DNA of 64,000 nt from Dehalobacter sp. (GCA_023667845.1 JAMPIU010000053.1:124001-188000); one strand, 5' to 3'. Positions 18,131 to 26,798 are shown, numbered from the stretch's first letter. The notes: a model not told the origin generated them from the sequence alone. Numbers and translations: made by a program.

Positions 18131-18220
18131 CAACACAAGACTGATGTCTTGTGTTGCAGCAAGCACTGAATTTGGCTAGCCAAATTCGCTTGTTAGGGGG
18201 ATGCCCCCCTAAAACCCCAA
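18131..18220 (+). other. oriT: Putative origin of transfer (oriT)
   Basis: The 529-base gap 17937-18465 has no gene but dense symmetry. A perfect 11-bp stem lies at 18131-18156 (CAACACAAGAC / GTCTTGTGTTG). A perfect 20-base palindrome follows at 18168-18187 (centre GGCTAGCC), then GGGGG-ATG-CCCCCC at 18196-18209 and AAAACCCC. Such stacked inverted repeats upstream of mobC and a relaxase are typical of oriT, and the TTAGGGGGATGCCCCC block is like those of other clostridial ICEs. The exact nick site cannot be fixed. The rest of the gap shows no clear gene. Confidence 0.65.
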
Positions 18221-18465
18221 AAAAATGCAGGGCTCATGGGTATTCCTATTCCGTCTTACTCCCGCTTTCATGTGCCCATGCACTGAATCATGAATGATGG
18301 CACATCAAAGCGCTCGCGGGGACCGGTCCGCCATACGCTGAGTGGTGACACTCCTCGTACCGCGGCCTTTTGATTACAAATGAATGCCTTATTTTTTGGC
18401 GATGCCATTGGGTCCGCCTTTATGTATTTTTATAAGAACATTTAATACGAAAGGGAGGAAAATGA

Positions 18466-18876
18466 ATGGGAAATTATGACACTATAGACCAATGGCGTAA
18501 TGAATACTACTACAAATTGCGGGACTGCAAAAAAGCCATGATGGATGACTGTGCCTTATCGCAGGCGTACAACAGCAACACATTAAAGAAGTTTATGGAA
18601 CAGCTTATTGGGACGCATGGCTTGGAGAATGTGTCCCTTTTACTGTCCAACACTATCCGGGAAGCTCCTTGGGACAAGCGTTACTCCAGTAAAGTCAAAG
18701 CTTGGGCGAACCGCTATCCGGAAATCCAACCGGCACCTGTGGAAGAAAAAGAGCCTCTGCGTATTTTCGCCTTAAACTTATATGAACATCCCGCCATCCT
18801 GAATCAGGCTGCGCGGATTGCTATGCAAAAGGAAAAGGAACTCTCCCAGCCCAAGCCTAAGGAGCAGGCACGATGA
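18466..18876 (+). CDS. Conserved-type ICE protein before mobC
   Basis: A 136-residue helical protein with AGGGAGGAAAATGA before ATG 18466. It begins MGNYDTIDQWRNEYYYKLRD and holds a segment NTLKKFMEQLIGTHGLENVS, then a Pro-rich stretch and a C-terminal helix. Proteins of this type precede mobC in many ICEs of this family. Its stop overlaps the mobC start by 4 bases. Function is not known; a relaxosome accessory role is inferred from place only. Confidence 0.65.
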   Translation: MGNYDTIDQWRNEYYYKLRDCKKAMMDDCALSQAYNSNTLKKFMEQLIGTHGLENVSLLLSNTIREAPWDKRYSSKVKAWANRYPEIQPAPVEEKEPLRIFALNLYEHPAILNQAARIAMQKEKELSQPKPKEQAR

Positions 18877-19244
18877 GAAAACGCAATATTCCAATTCTTG
18901 TACGACTGGACACCAAAGAACGGCAGAACCTTGCCAAGCAGGTAAAGAAATCGGGTCTGTCCCAGGAAACCTTTATCCGTACTCTCATTAACGGTTATGT
19001 GCCCAAAGAACTTCCTCCACCCGATTACTACGCCATGATGCGCGAGCTTCGCGCCATTGGCGTCAACTTAAACCAAATCGCGGCCAAGGCCAATGCCACG
19101 GGACACATTGACCGGACGCTATTCCAGTATGAAGCCACCCGGCTGAGAAAGACCGTGCTGGACATCCAGGCGGCGGTCACGTCGCCGGAAAGGAGAAATG
19201 AAGATGGCGACCACAGCAATATGGGATGTAAAAGACCGCCTTGA
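18873..19244 (+). CDS. mobC: MobC-type relaxosome protein
   Basis: A 123-residue protein. The N-terminus (IPILVRLDTKERQNLAKQVK followed by SGLSQETFIRTLING) is a ribbon-helix-helix type fold; the second part (MMRELRAIGVNLNQIAAKAN) is the signature of MobC/MobL accessory proteins. It would bind oriT and help the relaxase nick. It overlaps both the preceding gene and the relaxase gene, implying one transcript. The oriT-like repeats lie about 650 bases upstream. Confidence 0.88.
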   Translation: MRKRNIPILVRLDTKERQNLAKQVKKSGLSQETFIRTLINGYVPKELPPPDYYAMMRELRAIGVNLNQIAAKANATGHIDRTLFQYEATRLRKTVLDIQAAVTSPERRNEDGDHSNMGCKRPP

Positions 19245-20601
19245 TCGGGTAATCAACTATGCCGTCAATTCCCAGAAAACAGAGAACCTCTATTTCTCAA
19301 ATCCGGATTTCCAGGGGCTTCGCAACGTGCTGGAATATACCGCACAGGACGATAAGACTGAAAAACAGTTTTACGTAACCGGCATCAATTGTGATCCGGT
19401 TATTGCCTGTGAGCAAATGACCCGGACAAAGCTGCAATTCCAGAAAACCGACGGCATCCTTGCCTTCCACGGCTATCAATCCTTTATGCCGGGAGAAGCT
19501 ACTCCCGAAGCCGCCCATCACATCGGTGTAAAGCTGGCAAAAGAACTTTGGGGTAACCGCTTTGAGGTGGTGGTTTCCACCCATATTGACAAGCATCACC
19601 TTCATAATCATTTTGTTCTCAACTCCGTATCCTTCGTGGACGGCAAGCGGTACTACGACAACAACGCTACCTATGCCCTCATGCGGGAGACTTCCGACCG
19701 GCTGTGTCGGGAATACGCCCTGTCCGTCATCGAAAACCCGCAGTGGGGCAAATCCAAGCACCACGCCGAATGGCAGGCCGAGCAGGAAGGTAAGCCCACC
19801 TGGCGGGGCCTCATCCGCAAGGATGTGGACAAAGCCGTTGCCGCATCCATTACCTTCACGCAATTTATCGTCACCCTACGTCAACAGGGCTACGAGGTAA
19901 AAACGGGTGTAAAATATATGGCGGTGCGTCCCCCGGGAAAAGAACGTTTTGTTCGGTTGAAAACTTTGGGCGACGATTATGCCGAGGAAGCTATTAAGCA
20001 GCGGATTCTTCGAAACCGCGCTCCGAAACGGCCACATTCATTTCCGGAGCCAAAGCGAAAACGCTATGCCATCCGGGATAGTAAGAACTTGAAAACCGCA
20101 AAAAAGCTTACCGGTATGCAGGCACTTTACCTTCACTACCTCTATAAAATGGGCATTTTGCCAAAAAAATCCGCGTCCAGCAAAAGGACGCATTTTTTAT
20201 TGCGCGAGGACCTCCGGCACATGGAGAAACTTACCGCCCAAACCAAGCTACTCTGCACCCGCCATATTTCGAGTAAAGAGCAGCTTCTCACTTATAAGCA
20301 GGGATTACAGCAGGAAATGACTACTTTGTTTGACTCCCGCAAAGCTCTTTACAACCGGATACGCCGGTGTAAGAACGATGAGCAAGTTTCGGCATACAAG
20401 GGGCAGATTGCTGGGCTTTCCCGACAAATCAGCCTGCACCGTAAGGAAATAAAGCTCTGTGCGGACATCCTGTCCCGTTCTGGGGAGATGCAGAAAAAGC
20501 TATCCCGGATTAAGCAGGAGGAAATCCAGCAAAGGAAGGAGGAAAAGACCTATGAACAACGGAGCCGACGCAGCGGATCAGATCGTCAATATGACCTTTA
20601 A
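19204..20601 (+). CDS. Relaxase (MobA/VirD2 family)
   Basis: A 465-residue relaxase that nicks oriT and pilots the strand. The His triad is in HIDKHHLHNHF (about residues 126-136), in keeping with the HxDxxHxHxH motif of MOBP relaxases. The family N-terminal motif includes YTAQDDKTEKQFYVTG, and PGEATPEAAHHIGVKLAKEL precedes the His triad. The catalytic Tyr is not assigned. The second half is helical and basic. ATG 19204 is preferred over ATG 19198 because AAGGAG is 9 bases away. It overlaps mobC by 41 bases and pcfB by 50 bases. Confidence 0.92.
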   Translation: MATTAIWDVKDRLDRVINYAVNSQKTENLYFSNPDFQGLRNVLEYTAQDDKTEKQFYVTGINCDPVIACEQMTRTKLQFQKTDGILAFHGYQSFMPGEATPEAAHHIGVKLAKELWGNRFEVVVSTHIDKHHLHNHFVLNSVSFVDGKRYYDNNATYALMRETSDRLCREYALSVIENPQWGKSKHHAEWQAEQEGKPTWRGLIRKDVDKAVAASITFTQFIVTLRQQGYEVKTGVKYMAVRPPGKERFVRLKTLGDDYAEEAIKQRILRNRAPKRPHSFPEPKRKRYAIRDSKNLKTAKKLTGMQALYLHYLYKMGILPKKSASSKRTHFLLREDLRHMEKLTAQTKLLCTRHISSKEQLLTYKQGLQQEMTTLFDSRKALYNRIRRCKNDEQVSAYKGQIAGLSRQISLHRKEIKLCADILSRSGEMQKKLSRIKQEEIQQRKEEKTYEQRSRRSGSDRQYDL

Positions 20602-21382
20602 AGGAATTGAGGTACTAGCCAGAATCTCCGGCGAGGGCGCGAAAAACCTTGCCACCTATTTGTACGCTGTGTTGAGAGATCAGAAGAAAACCAGAGGTAA
20701 AACCCGTCTGGAAACGCTTTTGCGCAGCGGCAAGGAACTGAAAGTCTTTACAGTCAGAAACGAGGACTTGCAGAAATTCACCCAGGAAGCCAGACGCTAC
20801 GGCATTTTATACTGCGCCCTGCGGGACAAGAAGAATCTGGACGAGATGTGCGACATCATGGTACGGGCTGAAGACGCTTCCAAAATCAACCGCATCGTGG
20901 AACGTTTCAAGCTGGCTACCGTGGACACCGCAAGCATCAAAAGCGAAATCGAAAAATCCAGGGCCGCCAAGCAAAAGGACACTAATCCTGATAAAAAGGG
21001 TACAGACGAAAAAGCGCCTCCCGCCAAGGAAACGCCCGCCGAAAAAAGTGCGGACGCTTTTCTGGATAAACTGATGGCAAAACCCGGCCAGCCGGAGCCT
21101 GCCGCCAAACAGCCTGACAACCCAAACCCTACGAAGGCGACGGCGGAGAAACCCCTTCCGTCCGAGCCTACCTCAGAGCGCAGCGGGAAAACCGCCGGGG
21201 GTACAGTTGAGCCGGAACGGAAATCCGTCCGTCAGGAATTGAAGGAAATCCGGGAGGCTCAAAGGGAGCAGGCGGAAGCCAAGCGCGAGCCTGCTAAAGA
21301 AATGCAGAAAACTACAAAACAGACAGCTAAATCAAACAGGCAGAAATCAAAGTCCAAATCCAAAAAACCGAAAGAGAGGTAA
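20552..21382 (+). CDS. pcfB: PcfB-like (DUF3801) transfer protein
   Basis: A 276-residue protein. Residues 1-150 (DQIVNMTFKGIEVLARISGE, then LETLLRSGKELKVFTVRNED) match the PcfB/DUF3801 domain, which in the pCF10 system links the relaxase to the VirD4 coupling protein. The rest is a long disordered Lys/Pro/Glu-rich tail (AKETPAEKSADAF; KSKSKKPKER). Start ATG 20552 has AAGGAGG upstream and lies inside the relaxase gene. Confidence 0.85.
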   Translation: MNNGADAADQIVNMTFKGIEVLARISGEGAKNLATYLYAVLRDQKKTRGKTRLETLLRSGKELKVFTVRNEDLQKFTQEARRYGILYCALRDKKNLDEMCDIMVRAEDASKINRIVERFKLATVDTASIKSEIEKSRAAKQKDTNPDKKGTDEKAPPAKETPAEKSADAFLDKLMAKPGQPEPAAKQPDNPNPTKATAEKPLPSEPTSERSGKTAGGTVEPERKSVRQELKEIREAQREQAEAKREPAKEMQKTTKQTAKSNRQKSKSKSKKPKER

Positions 21383-21388
21383 GATGCT

Positions 21389-22288
21389 ATGAGCAGTTTC
21401 GATGATCTTTTCCGGCAGGAAAAGGAAGCACCTGCCCCCCGGAACGACCAGCCTTTTGACAAAGAGGCATGGAAGCAGCAGAAGCAGGAGCAACGGGAAA
21501 TGGTGTACTCCCTGATCGACGACACGGCCGAAGCGGTAGCTCAGGGCGGTACTCAATTCCAAAGCTATCTGGATGTACAAAGCCGCTTTGACCGTTACAG
21601 TGTTTCCAACGCCCTCTTAATCCTTGCTCAAAAACCGAATGCTACACGCATTGCGGATTTCGATACTTGGAAAGAGCAAGGCATCTATATCCGCAAAAAG
21701 GAAAGCGGTTTTTACATCCTGGAACCGGGTGAAGAATACCAGCGTGACGACGGCACCAGTGGCATCAGCTATAACCCCAAAAAGATGTTCGACATTTCCC
21801 AGACCGGGAAAGCCCTAAAACACGAGACTTCGGCCTATCCCGACGACCGCACCCGTATCAAGGCGCTGATGGATCACGCCCCTGTTCCTATTCGTATCAG
21901 TGATACGCTGCCGGAAGGTACAAACGCGCTGTATCAGCCGGACACGCGGGAAATTCAAATCCGGTGCGGCATGGACACGGAAAATATTTTCCGCGCCCTA
22001 TCCCAGGAACTGGCCCATGCCGAAATGGACAAAGGCGACAGAGATTATGGCCGTTCCGAACATGGCTTCCACGCCTACTGCACGTCATATATGCTTTGCA
22101 AGCAATACGGTGCGGATACAAGCGGCTACCGTTTCGACCACGCTCCGGAAATGCTGGGAAGCATGAATCCACAAGAGATTCGCGCCGAGCTTTCAACCAT
22201 TAGAGAAACTGCCGGTGAAATTTCCGGCAGGATGAACCGGATGCTTGTACAGCAGCGGCAGGAAAAGAGACTGGAACGGGAACGTTAG
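21389..22288 (+). CDS. ArdC/LtrC-like protein with metallopeptidase-like region
   Basis: A 299-residue protein. Residues about 45-130 (YLDVQSRFDRYSVSNALLIL, AQKPNATRIADFDTWKE) match the ssDNA-binding N-terminal domain of ArdC-type antirestriction proteins. The second half (EIQIRCGMDTENIFRALSQE, then LAHAEMDKG) resembles the ImmA/zincin-like domain usual in this family, although HExxH is not intact (ELAHAE). It starts 6 bases after pcfB. The family is thought to protect incoming single-stranded DNA; activity here is inferred. Confidence 0.75.
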   Translation: MSSFDDLFRQEKEAPAPRNDQPFDKEAWKQQKQEQREMVYSLIDDTAEAVAQGGTQFQSYLDVQSRFDRYSVSNALLILAQKPNATRIADFDTWKEQGIYIRKKESGFYILEPGEEYQRDDGTSGISYNPKKMFDISQTGKALKHETSAYPDDRTRIKALMDHAPVPIRISDTLPEGTNALYQPDTREIQIRCGMDTENIFRALSQELAHAEMDKGDRDYGRSEHGFHAYCTSYMLCKQYGADTSGYRFDHAPEMLGSMNPQEIRAELSTIRETAGEISGRMNRMLVQQRQEKRLERER

Positions 22289-22299
22289 GAGGAATTCCT

Positions 22300-22491
22300 A
22301 TGAAGGAAGAAGAAAGAGTGCTTACCCTGGACGACTACGAATACGGCGTTATGGTAAACGCCTTGAACGAACTCAGAAACGACCTGATTGAAGAACAACG
22401 CCCCACCGATGCCGTAGACGAGCTGCTTCTTAAAACCATTGACGCCCCGACCAAAAAGCAGAAGCGCAGGAGTCACGATGAAGCGCGTTGA
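22300..22491 (+). CDS. Small acidic ICE protein
   Basis: A 63-residue protein (MKEEERVLTLDDYEYGVMVN, then NELRNDLIEE) with a strong TTAGGAGGAATTCCT site. It is short, acidic in the first half and basic at the end (KKQKRRSHDEAR). It overlaps the virD4 start by 14 bases, indicating coupled translation. This small gene is a regular neighbour of virD4 in clostridial ICEs; its function is unknown. Confidence 0.7.
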   Translation: MKEEERVLTLDDYEYGVMVNALNELRNDLIEEQRPTDAVDELLLKTIDAPTKKQKRRSHDEAR

Positions 22492-24241
22492 AACCGTAAG
22501 GAGCAACCTCATACTCTTTGCGGTTTTTTTAATCCCTGTGGTATGGGCGGCCTTGCTGACCGCCCCTTCCCTTTCCGGAGGGCTTCCTGAAATTCTTGCC
22601 AATCTCACGGTAGCGATAAACAATCCTTTTGACATTCGGTGGGTAAACGATTCGCTCAAGTGTATCCTGCTCTTTGTTGCCGCCTACGGCATGGGCATAG
22701 GGATTTACCTCTCTACCAAGCGCAATTACCGCAGGCGGGAGGAGCACGGCAGCGCGCGCTGGGGAGGCGCGGCGACTGTCTGCAAGAAATACCGGGACAA
22801 AGAGCCTCAAAAAAACAAACTCCTGACGCAAAACGTTCGTATAGGCCTGGATGGCCGTAAGCACAAACGGAATTTGAATGTCATGGTGGTGGGCGGCTCC
22901 GGCTCCGGTAAGACAAGGTTTTACGCCAAACCCAACGTCATGCAGGCTAACACCTCTTTTATCGTTCTCGATCCCAAGGGGGAAATCCTGCGGGACACAG
23001 GAAACCTGCTGAAAGCAAAAGGTTATGAAATCAAGGTTCTGGATTTAATCAACATGCACCTGTCCCATTGCTACAATCCCTTCGCCTACCTCAAGGATGA
23101 CAAAGACGTGTTAAAGCTCGTCACCAACCTGATCCGCAACACTACGCCCAAAGGTTCCAACACTAACGACCCCTTTTGGGAACGCGCTGAAACCGCTTTA
23201 CTGGAAGCATTAATCCTCTATCTTCTTTATGAAGCACCGAAGGAAGAGCAGAATTTTCCGATGGTCATGGAGATGATCGCCGCCGCTGAGGTCCATGAGG
23301 ATGACGAATCCTATCAAAGCCCCCTTGACGAGCTGTTCGAAAGGCTGGAAATGCAGGAATCGGATCACCTAGCAGTCAAGCAATATAACATCTTCAAGCT
23401 GGCGGCGGGCAAAACGGCCAAATCTATTCTCATCGGTTTGGGTGTCCGGCTGGAAAAGTTTAACCTGTCCACCCTTGCGGGAATCACTACGGTGGATGAA
23501 ATGGAACTGTCCTCAGTCGGGGAGAAAAAGACAGCGCTTTTTGCCGTGATACCCGACAACGATTTATCCTTTAATTTTATAGTCGGGATGCTTTACACCC
23601 AGCTATTTCAAAACCTCATGTACCTTGCCGACTATAAGTACGGAGGCAGGTTGCCCGTTCATGTCCACTTTGTTATGGATGAATTTGCCAATGTCGCTCT
23701 GCCTGATGAGTTTGACAAGCTGCTGTCCACCATACGTTCCAGGGAAATATCCGTGTCCATCATCCTACAAAACCTGGCACAGCTCAAAGCCCTGTTTAAG
23801 GATACCTGGGAATCCATTCTAGGTAATTGTGACGAGTTTCTATATTTGGGCGGCAATGAGCAAAGTACCCATAAGTATGTATCCGAGCTTTTAGGCAAGG
23901 AAACCATTGACATGAACACCTACGGCCAGAGCAAGGGCCGTAATGGAAGCTACTCCGTCAATTATCAGTTGTCGGGGCGCGAGCTTCTGACCCCCGACGA
24001 GGTGCGAATGCTGGACAACCGCTATGCCTTGCTCTTTATCCGCGGTGAACGAGCCATTATGGACGACAAGTATGATATCCTTAAACACTCCAATCTGAAA
24101 CTGACTGTTGACGGCGGCGGCCAACCTTTCCGGCACGGCGGTACGGAAACCGCCCTGGACTGGAAAGCTGTGGTCCTAAACGAAAACAGCGATTACGAGC
24201 TTCTCTCCGAGGAAGAACTCGAAACCCAGATGCAATCCTGA
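22478..24241 (+). CDS. virD4: VirD4/TraG-type coupling protein
   Basis: A 587-residue membrane ATPase that joins the relaxosome to the secretion channel. Two N-terminal membrane segments (residues about 9-30 and 60-80) precede the ATPase. Walker A is GGSGSGKTRFYAKP (about 138-146), followed by LDPKGEILRDTG, a family hallmark; Walker B is HFVMDEFANV (about 397). The start ATG 22478 has AGGAG upstream and overlaps the preceding small gene; an earlier in-frame start is poorer. Its place between relaxase and channel genes is standard. Confidence 0.93.
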   Translation: MKRVETVRSNLILFAVFLIPVVWAALLTAPSLSGGLPEILANLTVAINNPFDIRWVNDSLKCILLFVAAYGMGIGIYLSTKRNYRRREEHGSARWGGAATVCKKYRDKEPQKNKLLTQNVRIGLDGRKHKRNLNVMVVGGSGSGKTRFYAKPNVMQANTSFIVLDPKGEILRDTGNLLKAKGYEIKVLDLINMHLSHCYNPFAYLKDDKDVLKLVTNLIRNTTPKGSNTNDPFWERAETALLEALILYLLYEAPKEEQNFPMVMEMIAAAEVHEDDESYQSPLDELFERLEMQESDHLAVKQYNIFKLAAGKTAKSILIGLGVRLEKFNLSTLAGITTVDEMELSSVGEKKTALFAVIPDNDLSFNFIVGMLYTQLFQNLMYLADYKYGGRLPVHVHFVMDEFANVALPDEFDKLLSTIRSREISVSIILQNLAQLKALFKDTWESILGNCDEFLYLGGNEQSTHKYVSELLGKETIDMNTYGQSKGRNGSYSVNYQLSGRELLTPDEVRMLDNRYALLFIRGERAIMDDKYDILKHSNLKLTVDGGGQPFRHGGTETALDWKAVVLNENSDYELLSEEELETQMQS

Positions 24242-24268
24242 AAAACAATACATTGGAGGCATGATTCT

Positions 24269-24577
24269 ATGAAAATGTCCAGGAAAATCAAAAGGACTAT
24301 TGCCGTTTACTGCACACTGGTACTAATGCTTTCCTTCTTGACCGCCCCTGCTTACGCGGCAGGCGATCCCCTCCAGGTGGTGAACAATCTGTCCGACTTC
24401 ATCTTTGGACTGATCCGCGCCATTGGGATGATTCTCTTAGGCTTCGGCATTGTGCAAATCGGCCTTTCCCTTAAATCCCACGACCCTTCCCAGCGGGCCA
24501 ACGGCTTCCTGACGTTGGCGGGCGGAGTGATTATTACCTTTGCCAAAGAGATCCTTACTCTGATTACAGGAGGTTGA
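24269..24577 (+). CDS. VirB2-like/Maff2 small membrane protein
   Basis: A 102-residue protein with a signal peptide (basic start, hydrophobic core, cleavage near APAYAAGDP), followed by two membrane segments (LSDFIFGLIRAIGMILLGFG and GFLTLAGGVIITFAKEILTL). This layout matches the pilin-like VirB2 subunits and the Maff2 family of clostridial ICEs. TTGGAGGCATGATTCT precedes the start. It follows virD4 by 27 bases and precedes the VirB6-like gene, as in T4SS operons. Confidence 0.75.
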   Translation: MKMSRKIKRTIAVYCTLVLMLSFLTAPAYAAGDPLQVVNNLSDFIFGLIRAIGMILLGFGIVQIGLSLKSHDPSQRANGFLTLAGGVIITFAKEILTLITGG

Positions 24578-24582
24578 TCGTC

Positions 24583-24810
24583 ATGTTTAATACATTTCCG
24601 ATCAATGAAGAAATGCACATTCATTCACTGAACGGCGAACTGCGGAAAGCTACCATCCTCAAGAGACTGGGTGACAACGATTATCTTGCCGAATATAACG
24701 GAGTCAAGTGCCACGCAATCTATAACCCGTTTGTCAATAAATTCTACGTGGATGACAAATATGGCGTCATCAGGGACAAAATGCCCAGCAGGGATGAATC
24801 ATGCCGGTAA
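24583..24810 (+). CDS. Small ICE protein between VirB2-like and VirB6-like genes
   Basis: A 75-residue soluble protein (MFNTFPINEEMHIHSLNGEL, then KRLGDNDYLAEYNGVKCHAI). AGGAGG lies 9 bases before ATG 24583; an earlier TTG (24574) overlaps the previous stop. It looks like a small beta-rich domain. A hairpin follows. Its function is unknown, but the place is conserved in this ICE type. Confidence 0.7.
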   Translation: MFNTFPINEEMHIHSLNGELRKATILKRLGDNDYLAEYNGVKCHAIYNPFVNKFYVDDKYGVIRDKMPSRDESCR

Positions 24811-24823
24811 TGATTACAAGGAT

Positions 24824-24850
24824 AAGCCCACGTTTCGTACGCGGGCTTTG
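24824..24850 (+). terminator. Hairpin, possible terminator or attenuator
   Basis: AAGCCCACGT pairs with ACGCGGGCTT (one mismatch) around a TTCGT loop, followed by TGTCTC. It lies inside the transfer operon, so it may only reduce read-through or shape the mRNA. Confidence 0.4.
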
Positions 24851-24873
24851 TCTCGGAAATGAGGTGAGTTTAT

Positions 24874-25713
24874 TTGTCAAACGGCAACTGGGTCATCGAC
24901 AATCTCAATAATGCCCTGGCAACCTGGAATGCAAAGCTGGCGGAGATTTTGCAAATTATTACGCAATCGCCAACTGAATTTAAAGGCGGCGGTATTTGGA
25001 ATGTTATCGTTAATATTCACGGCGCATTGCAGGCCGTTGGCATGGCCCTGTTGGTGTTGTTTTTTGTCATTGGCGTAGTCAAAACCTGCGGCAGCTTCGC
25101 CGAAGTCAAAAAGCCGGAGCACGCCTTGAAGCTTTTCATCCGGTTTGCCCTGGCCAAAGGCGTCGTGACTTATGGACTGGACTTAATGATGGCGCTGTTC
25201 AATATCGTGCAGGGGATTATCTCCAGCATCATGAGCGCTGCAGGCTTTGGGACGACCACCCAGACCGTACTGCCTGACACCATTGTGCAGGCCATTGAGA
25301 ATTGCGGTTTCTGGGCGAGTATTCCGCTGTGGGCGGTGACGCTCATCGGCGGTTTATTTATTACGGTTCTGTCTTTTATTATGATCCTTACGGTGTACGC
25401 CCGCTTTTTTAAAATATTTTTATACACCGCCATTGCCCCTGTGCCTCTGGCCTCCTTCGCCGGAGAGCCGAGCCAAAGCATCGGCAAAGCCTTTTTGAAA
25501 GGCTACGCCGCCGTGTGTCTGGAAGGAGCCATTATCGTCCTGGCCTGCGTAATTTTTTCCGTCTTTGCGTCTTCCCCACCGTTGGTGGACACCGGTGCCA
25601 GCGCCGTCACAATGGTATGGTCCTATATCGGGGAGTCGATTTTCAATATGCTGGTGCTGGTCGGGGCCGTAAAAATGGCTGACCGGGTGGTGCGGGAAAT
25701 GATGGGGTTGTAA
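24874..25713 (+). CDS. VirB6/TrbL-like channel membrane protein
   Basis: A 279-residue protein with about six membrane segments, including ALQAVGMALLVLFFVIGVV and PLWAVTLIGGLFITVLSFIM. A central FFKIFLYTAIAPVPLASFAG segment is typical of the VirB6-like proteins of clostridial ICEs. It would form part of the inner channel. Start TTG 24874 has GAGGTGAG upstream. The next genes are on the opposite strand, so this ends the first transfer operon. Confidence 0.82.
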   Translation: MSNGNWVIDNLNNALATWNAKLAEILQIITQSPTEFKGGGIWNVIVNIHGALQAVGMALLVLFFVIGVVKTCGSFAEVKKPEHALKLFIRFALAKGVVTYGLDLMMALFNIVQGIISSIMSAAGFGTTTQTVLPDTIVQAIENCGFWASIPLWAVTLIGGLFITVLSFIMILTVYARFFKIFLYTAIAPVPLASFAGEPSQSIGKAFLKGYAAVCLEGAIIVLACVIFSVFASSPPLVDTGASAVTMVWSYIGESIFNMLVLVGAVKMADRVVREMMGL

Positions 25714-25724
25714 ATTTAATACTC

Positions 25725-26009
25725 TCAGGTGTTTATGTCCTCATAATATTGGTTTTCCTTCTGCTCCCGCCTGTGCCGGATTTTTCGGCGGATGGCCGCA
25801 ACCCAACTCAGGGCCACAAGGCCAAGCAGGGCTAAAAAGATTAGGGTTGTCAGCATTTCATGTTCCTGTACAAAGTTTGGGAACAAAGCGCCCACCAAAA
25901 GAACATAAAGCAACGGAATGCCCAAGCGAAAAACCGACGCAATCTTAAAGATGAAGTTTAGAGCCAGCATCAGTAAAAATAAGAAAATGGATGTATACAA
26001 CACAAACAA
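25725..26009 (-). CDS. Small membrane protein, antisense to the transfer genes
   Basis: A 94-residue protein with a first hydrophobic helix (YTSIFLFLLMLALNFIFKIA), a second (GIPLLYVLLVGALFPNF) and a third (LIFLALLGLVALSWVAAI), then a basic, Glu-rich tail. AAAGGAGGG precedes the start on the minus strand. It lies next to an XRE regulator on the same strand. Its role is unknown; surface or immunity-type functions are possible but unproven. Confidence 0.65.
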   Translation of the reverse strand: MFVLYTSIFLFLLMLALNFIFKIASVFRLGIPLLYVLLVGALFPNFVQEHEMLTTLIFLALLGLVALSWVAAIRRKIRHRREQKENQYYEDINT

Positions 26010-26093
26010 ACCCTCCTTTCCTATCCCCTATTATCACGTATCGAGGAAGGAATTGGAAGGCTGCGCACGGACTATTTTAGCGGTGTACCCGCA

Positions 26094-26348
26094 TTAATCA
26101 TTCAGCCTTTTCCCCAGCAAATCTTCAATAGAAATATCCAATGCTTTCGCAATCGCAACGATCTCATAATCCTGAACAAGACGGTATTGCCCTTCAAGAC
26201 GTGAAAGACTTGTCGCACTGATGTCCAAGCCCACGGTTTGCAGTTTCGCTAAAAAATCTTTCTGCTTAATTTTCTTTGCTTTCCGAAGGGCAACAACCTT
26301 GGCTCCAATCATGTTTTTATTGCCGGGCGGGTTCTGTCGTGGTTTCAT
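26094..26348 (-). CDS. XRE-family regulator
   Basis: An 84-residue protein with an N-terminal basic stretch and a Cro/CI-type helix-turn-helix: VVALRKAKKIKQKDFLAKLQ, then ISATSLSRLEGQYR, then IVAIAKALDISIEDLLG. ATG at 26348 is chosen over the earlier start (26393) because GAGGTGCAAGGG precedes it. The intergenic region just upstream holds two copies of a palindromic 11-mer (26404 and 26434), good candidates for its operator. It likely controls itself and the divergent transfer genes. Confidence 0.8.
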   Translation of the reverse strand: MKPRQNPPGNKNMIGAKVVALRKAKKIKQKDFLAKLQTVGLDISATSLSRLEGQYRLVQDYEIVAIAKALDISIEDLLGKRLND

Positions 26349-26403
26349 ACCCTTGCACCTCACTATTCTTCTCAATTTTATGTGAGGGAACAATGGTTTT
26401 AAT

Positions 26404-26444
26404 GCGATAATCGCAGTAAAATATAAAAATAAGTCGATAATCGC
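26404..26444. promoter_or_regulatory. Two candidate operator sites of the XRE regulator
   Basis: GCGATAATCGC (26404-26414) and TCGATAATCGC (26434-26444) are spaced 30 bases apart, centre to centre, and are both followed by AGTAAAA. Both contain the palindrome CGATAATCG. They lie between the XRE gene and the rightward genes. Confidence 0.5.
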
Positions 26445-26497
26445 AGTAAAAACCGAAAGGAGTCCTTCTAAAAGATGAGACAGAAATCTGCTGTTTC

Positions 26498-26611
26498 ATG
26501 GTATGTAAACACATCAAGCTGCATTATGAGGATGATGAAGAACACTCCTTTGTCATCCGGCTTAAAATCAGACAAAGGAGATTAGAGAATGAAAAAGGGG
26601 TCTCTCTATGA
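26498..26611 (+). CDS. Possible 37-residue protein upstream of a small ICE gene
   Basis: ATG 26498 opens a frame with coding-like composition (KHIKLHYEDDEEHSFVIRLK) that overlaps the next start by 23 bases. No good ribosome site is seen at the ATG; the same frame continues upstream without a start. It could be a real coupled gene or the end of a decayed one. Confidence 0.3.
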   Translation: MVCKHIKLHYEDDEEHSFVIRLKIRQRRLENEKGVSL

Positions 26612-26786
26612 CGAATTTGAAAGAGAGAAGAAAAAACTCAACAGACTTGGTAATAAAGCCTTGAAAAACGGTATTCGCCTTATACAGGATGAGGCATTTA
26701 TGGAACAGAACCGTAAGGTTGACGAATTGGTGGTCAAGATCCAAATCGAAAAAGAAAAGCATAAAAAAAACCGGCAGGAACGGTAA
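26589..26786 (+). CDS. Small charged ICE protein
   Basis: A 65-residue, highly charged helical protein (KKGSLYDEFEREKKKLNRLG, then QNRKVDELVVKIQ). AAAGGAGA lies 8 bases before ATG 26589. It is followed by a terminator and then the PrgI/VirB3-like gene. No domain was recognised. Confidence 0.65.
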   Translation: MKKGSLYDEFEREKKKLNRLGNKALKNGIRLIQDEAFMEQNRKVDELVVKIQIEKEKHKKNRQER

Positions 26787-26798
26787 ATAATTCTTGCT

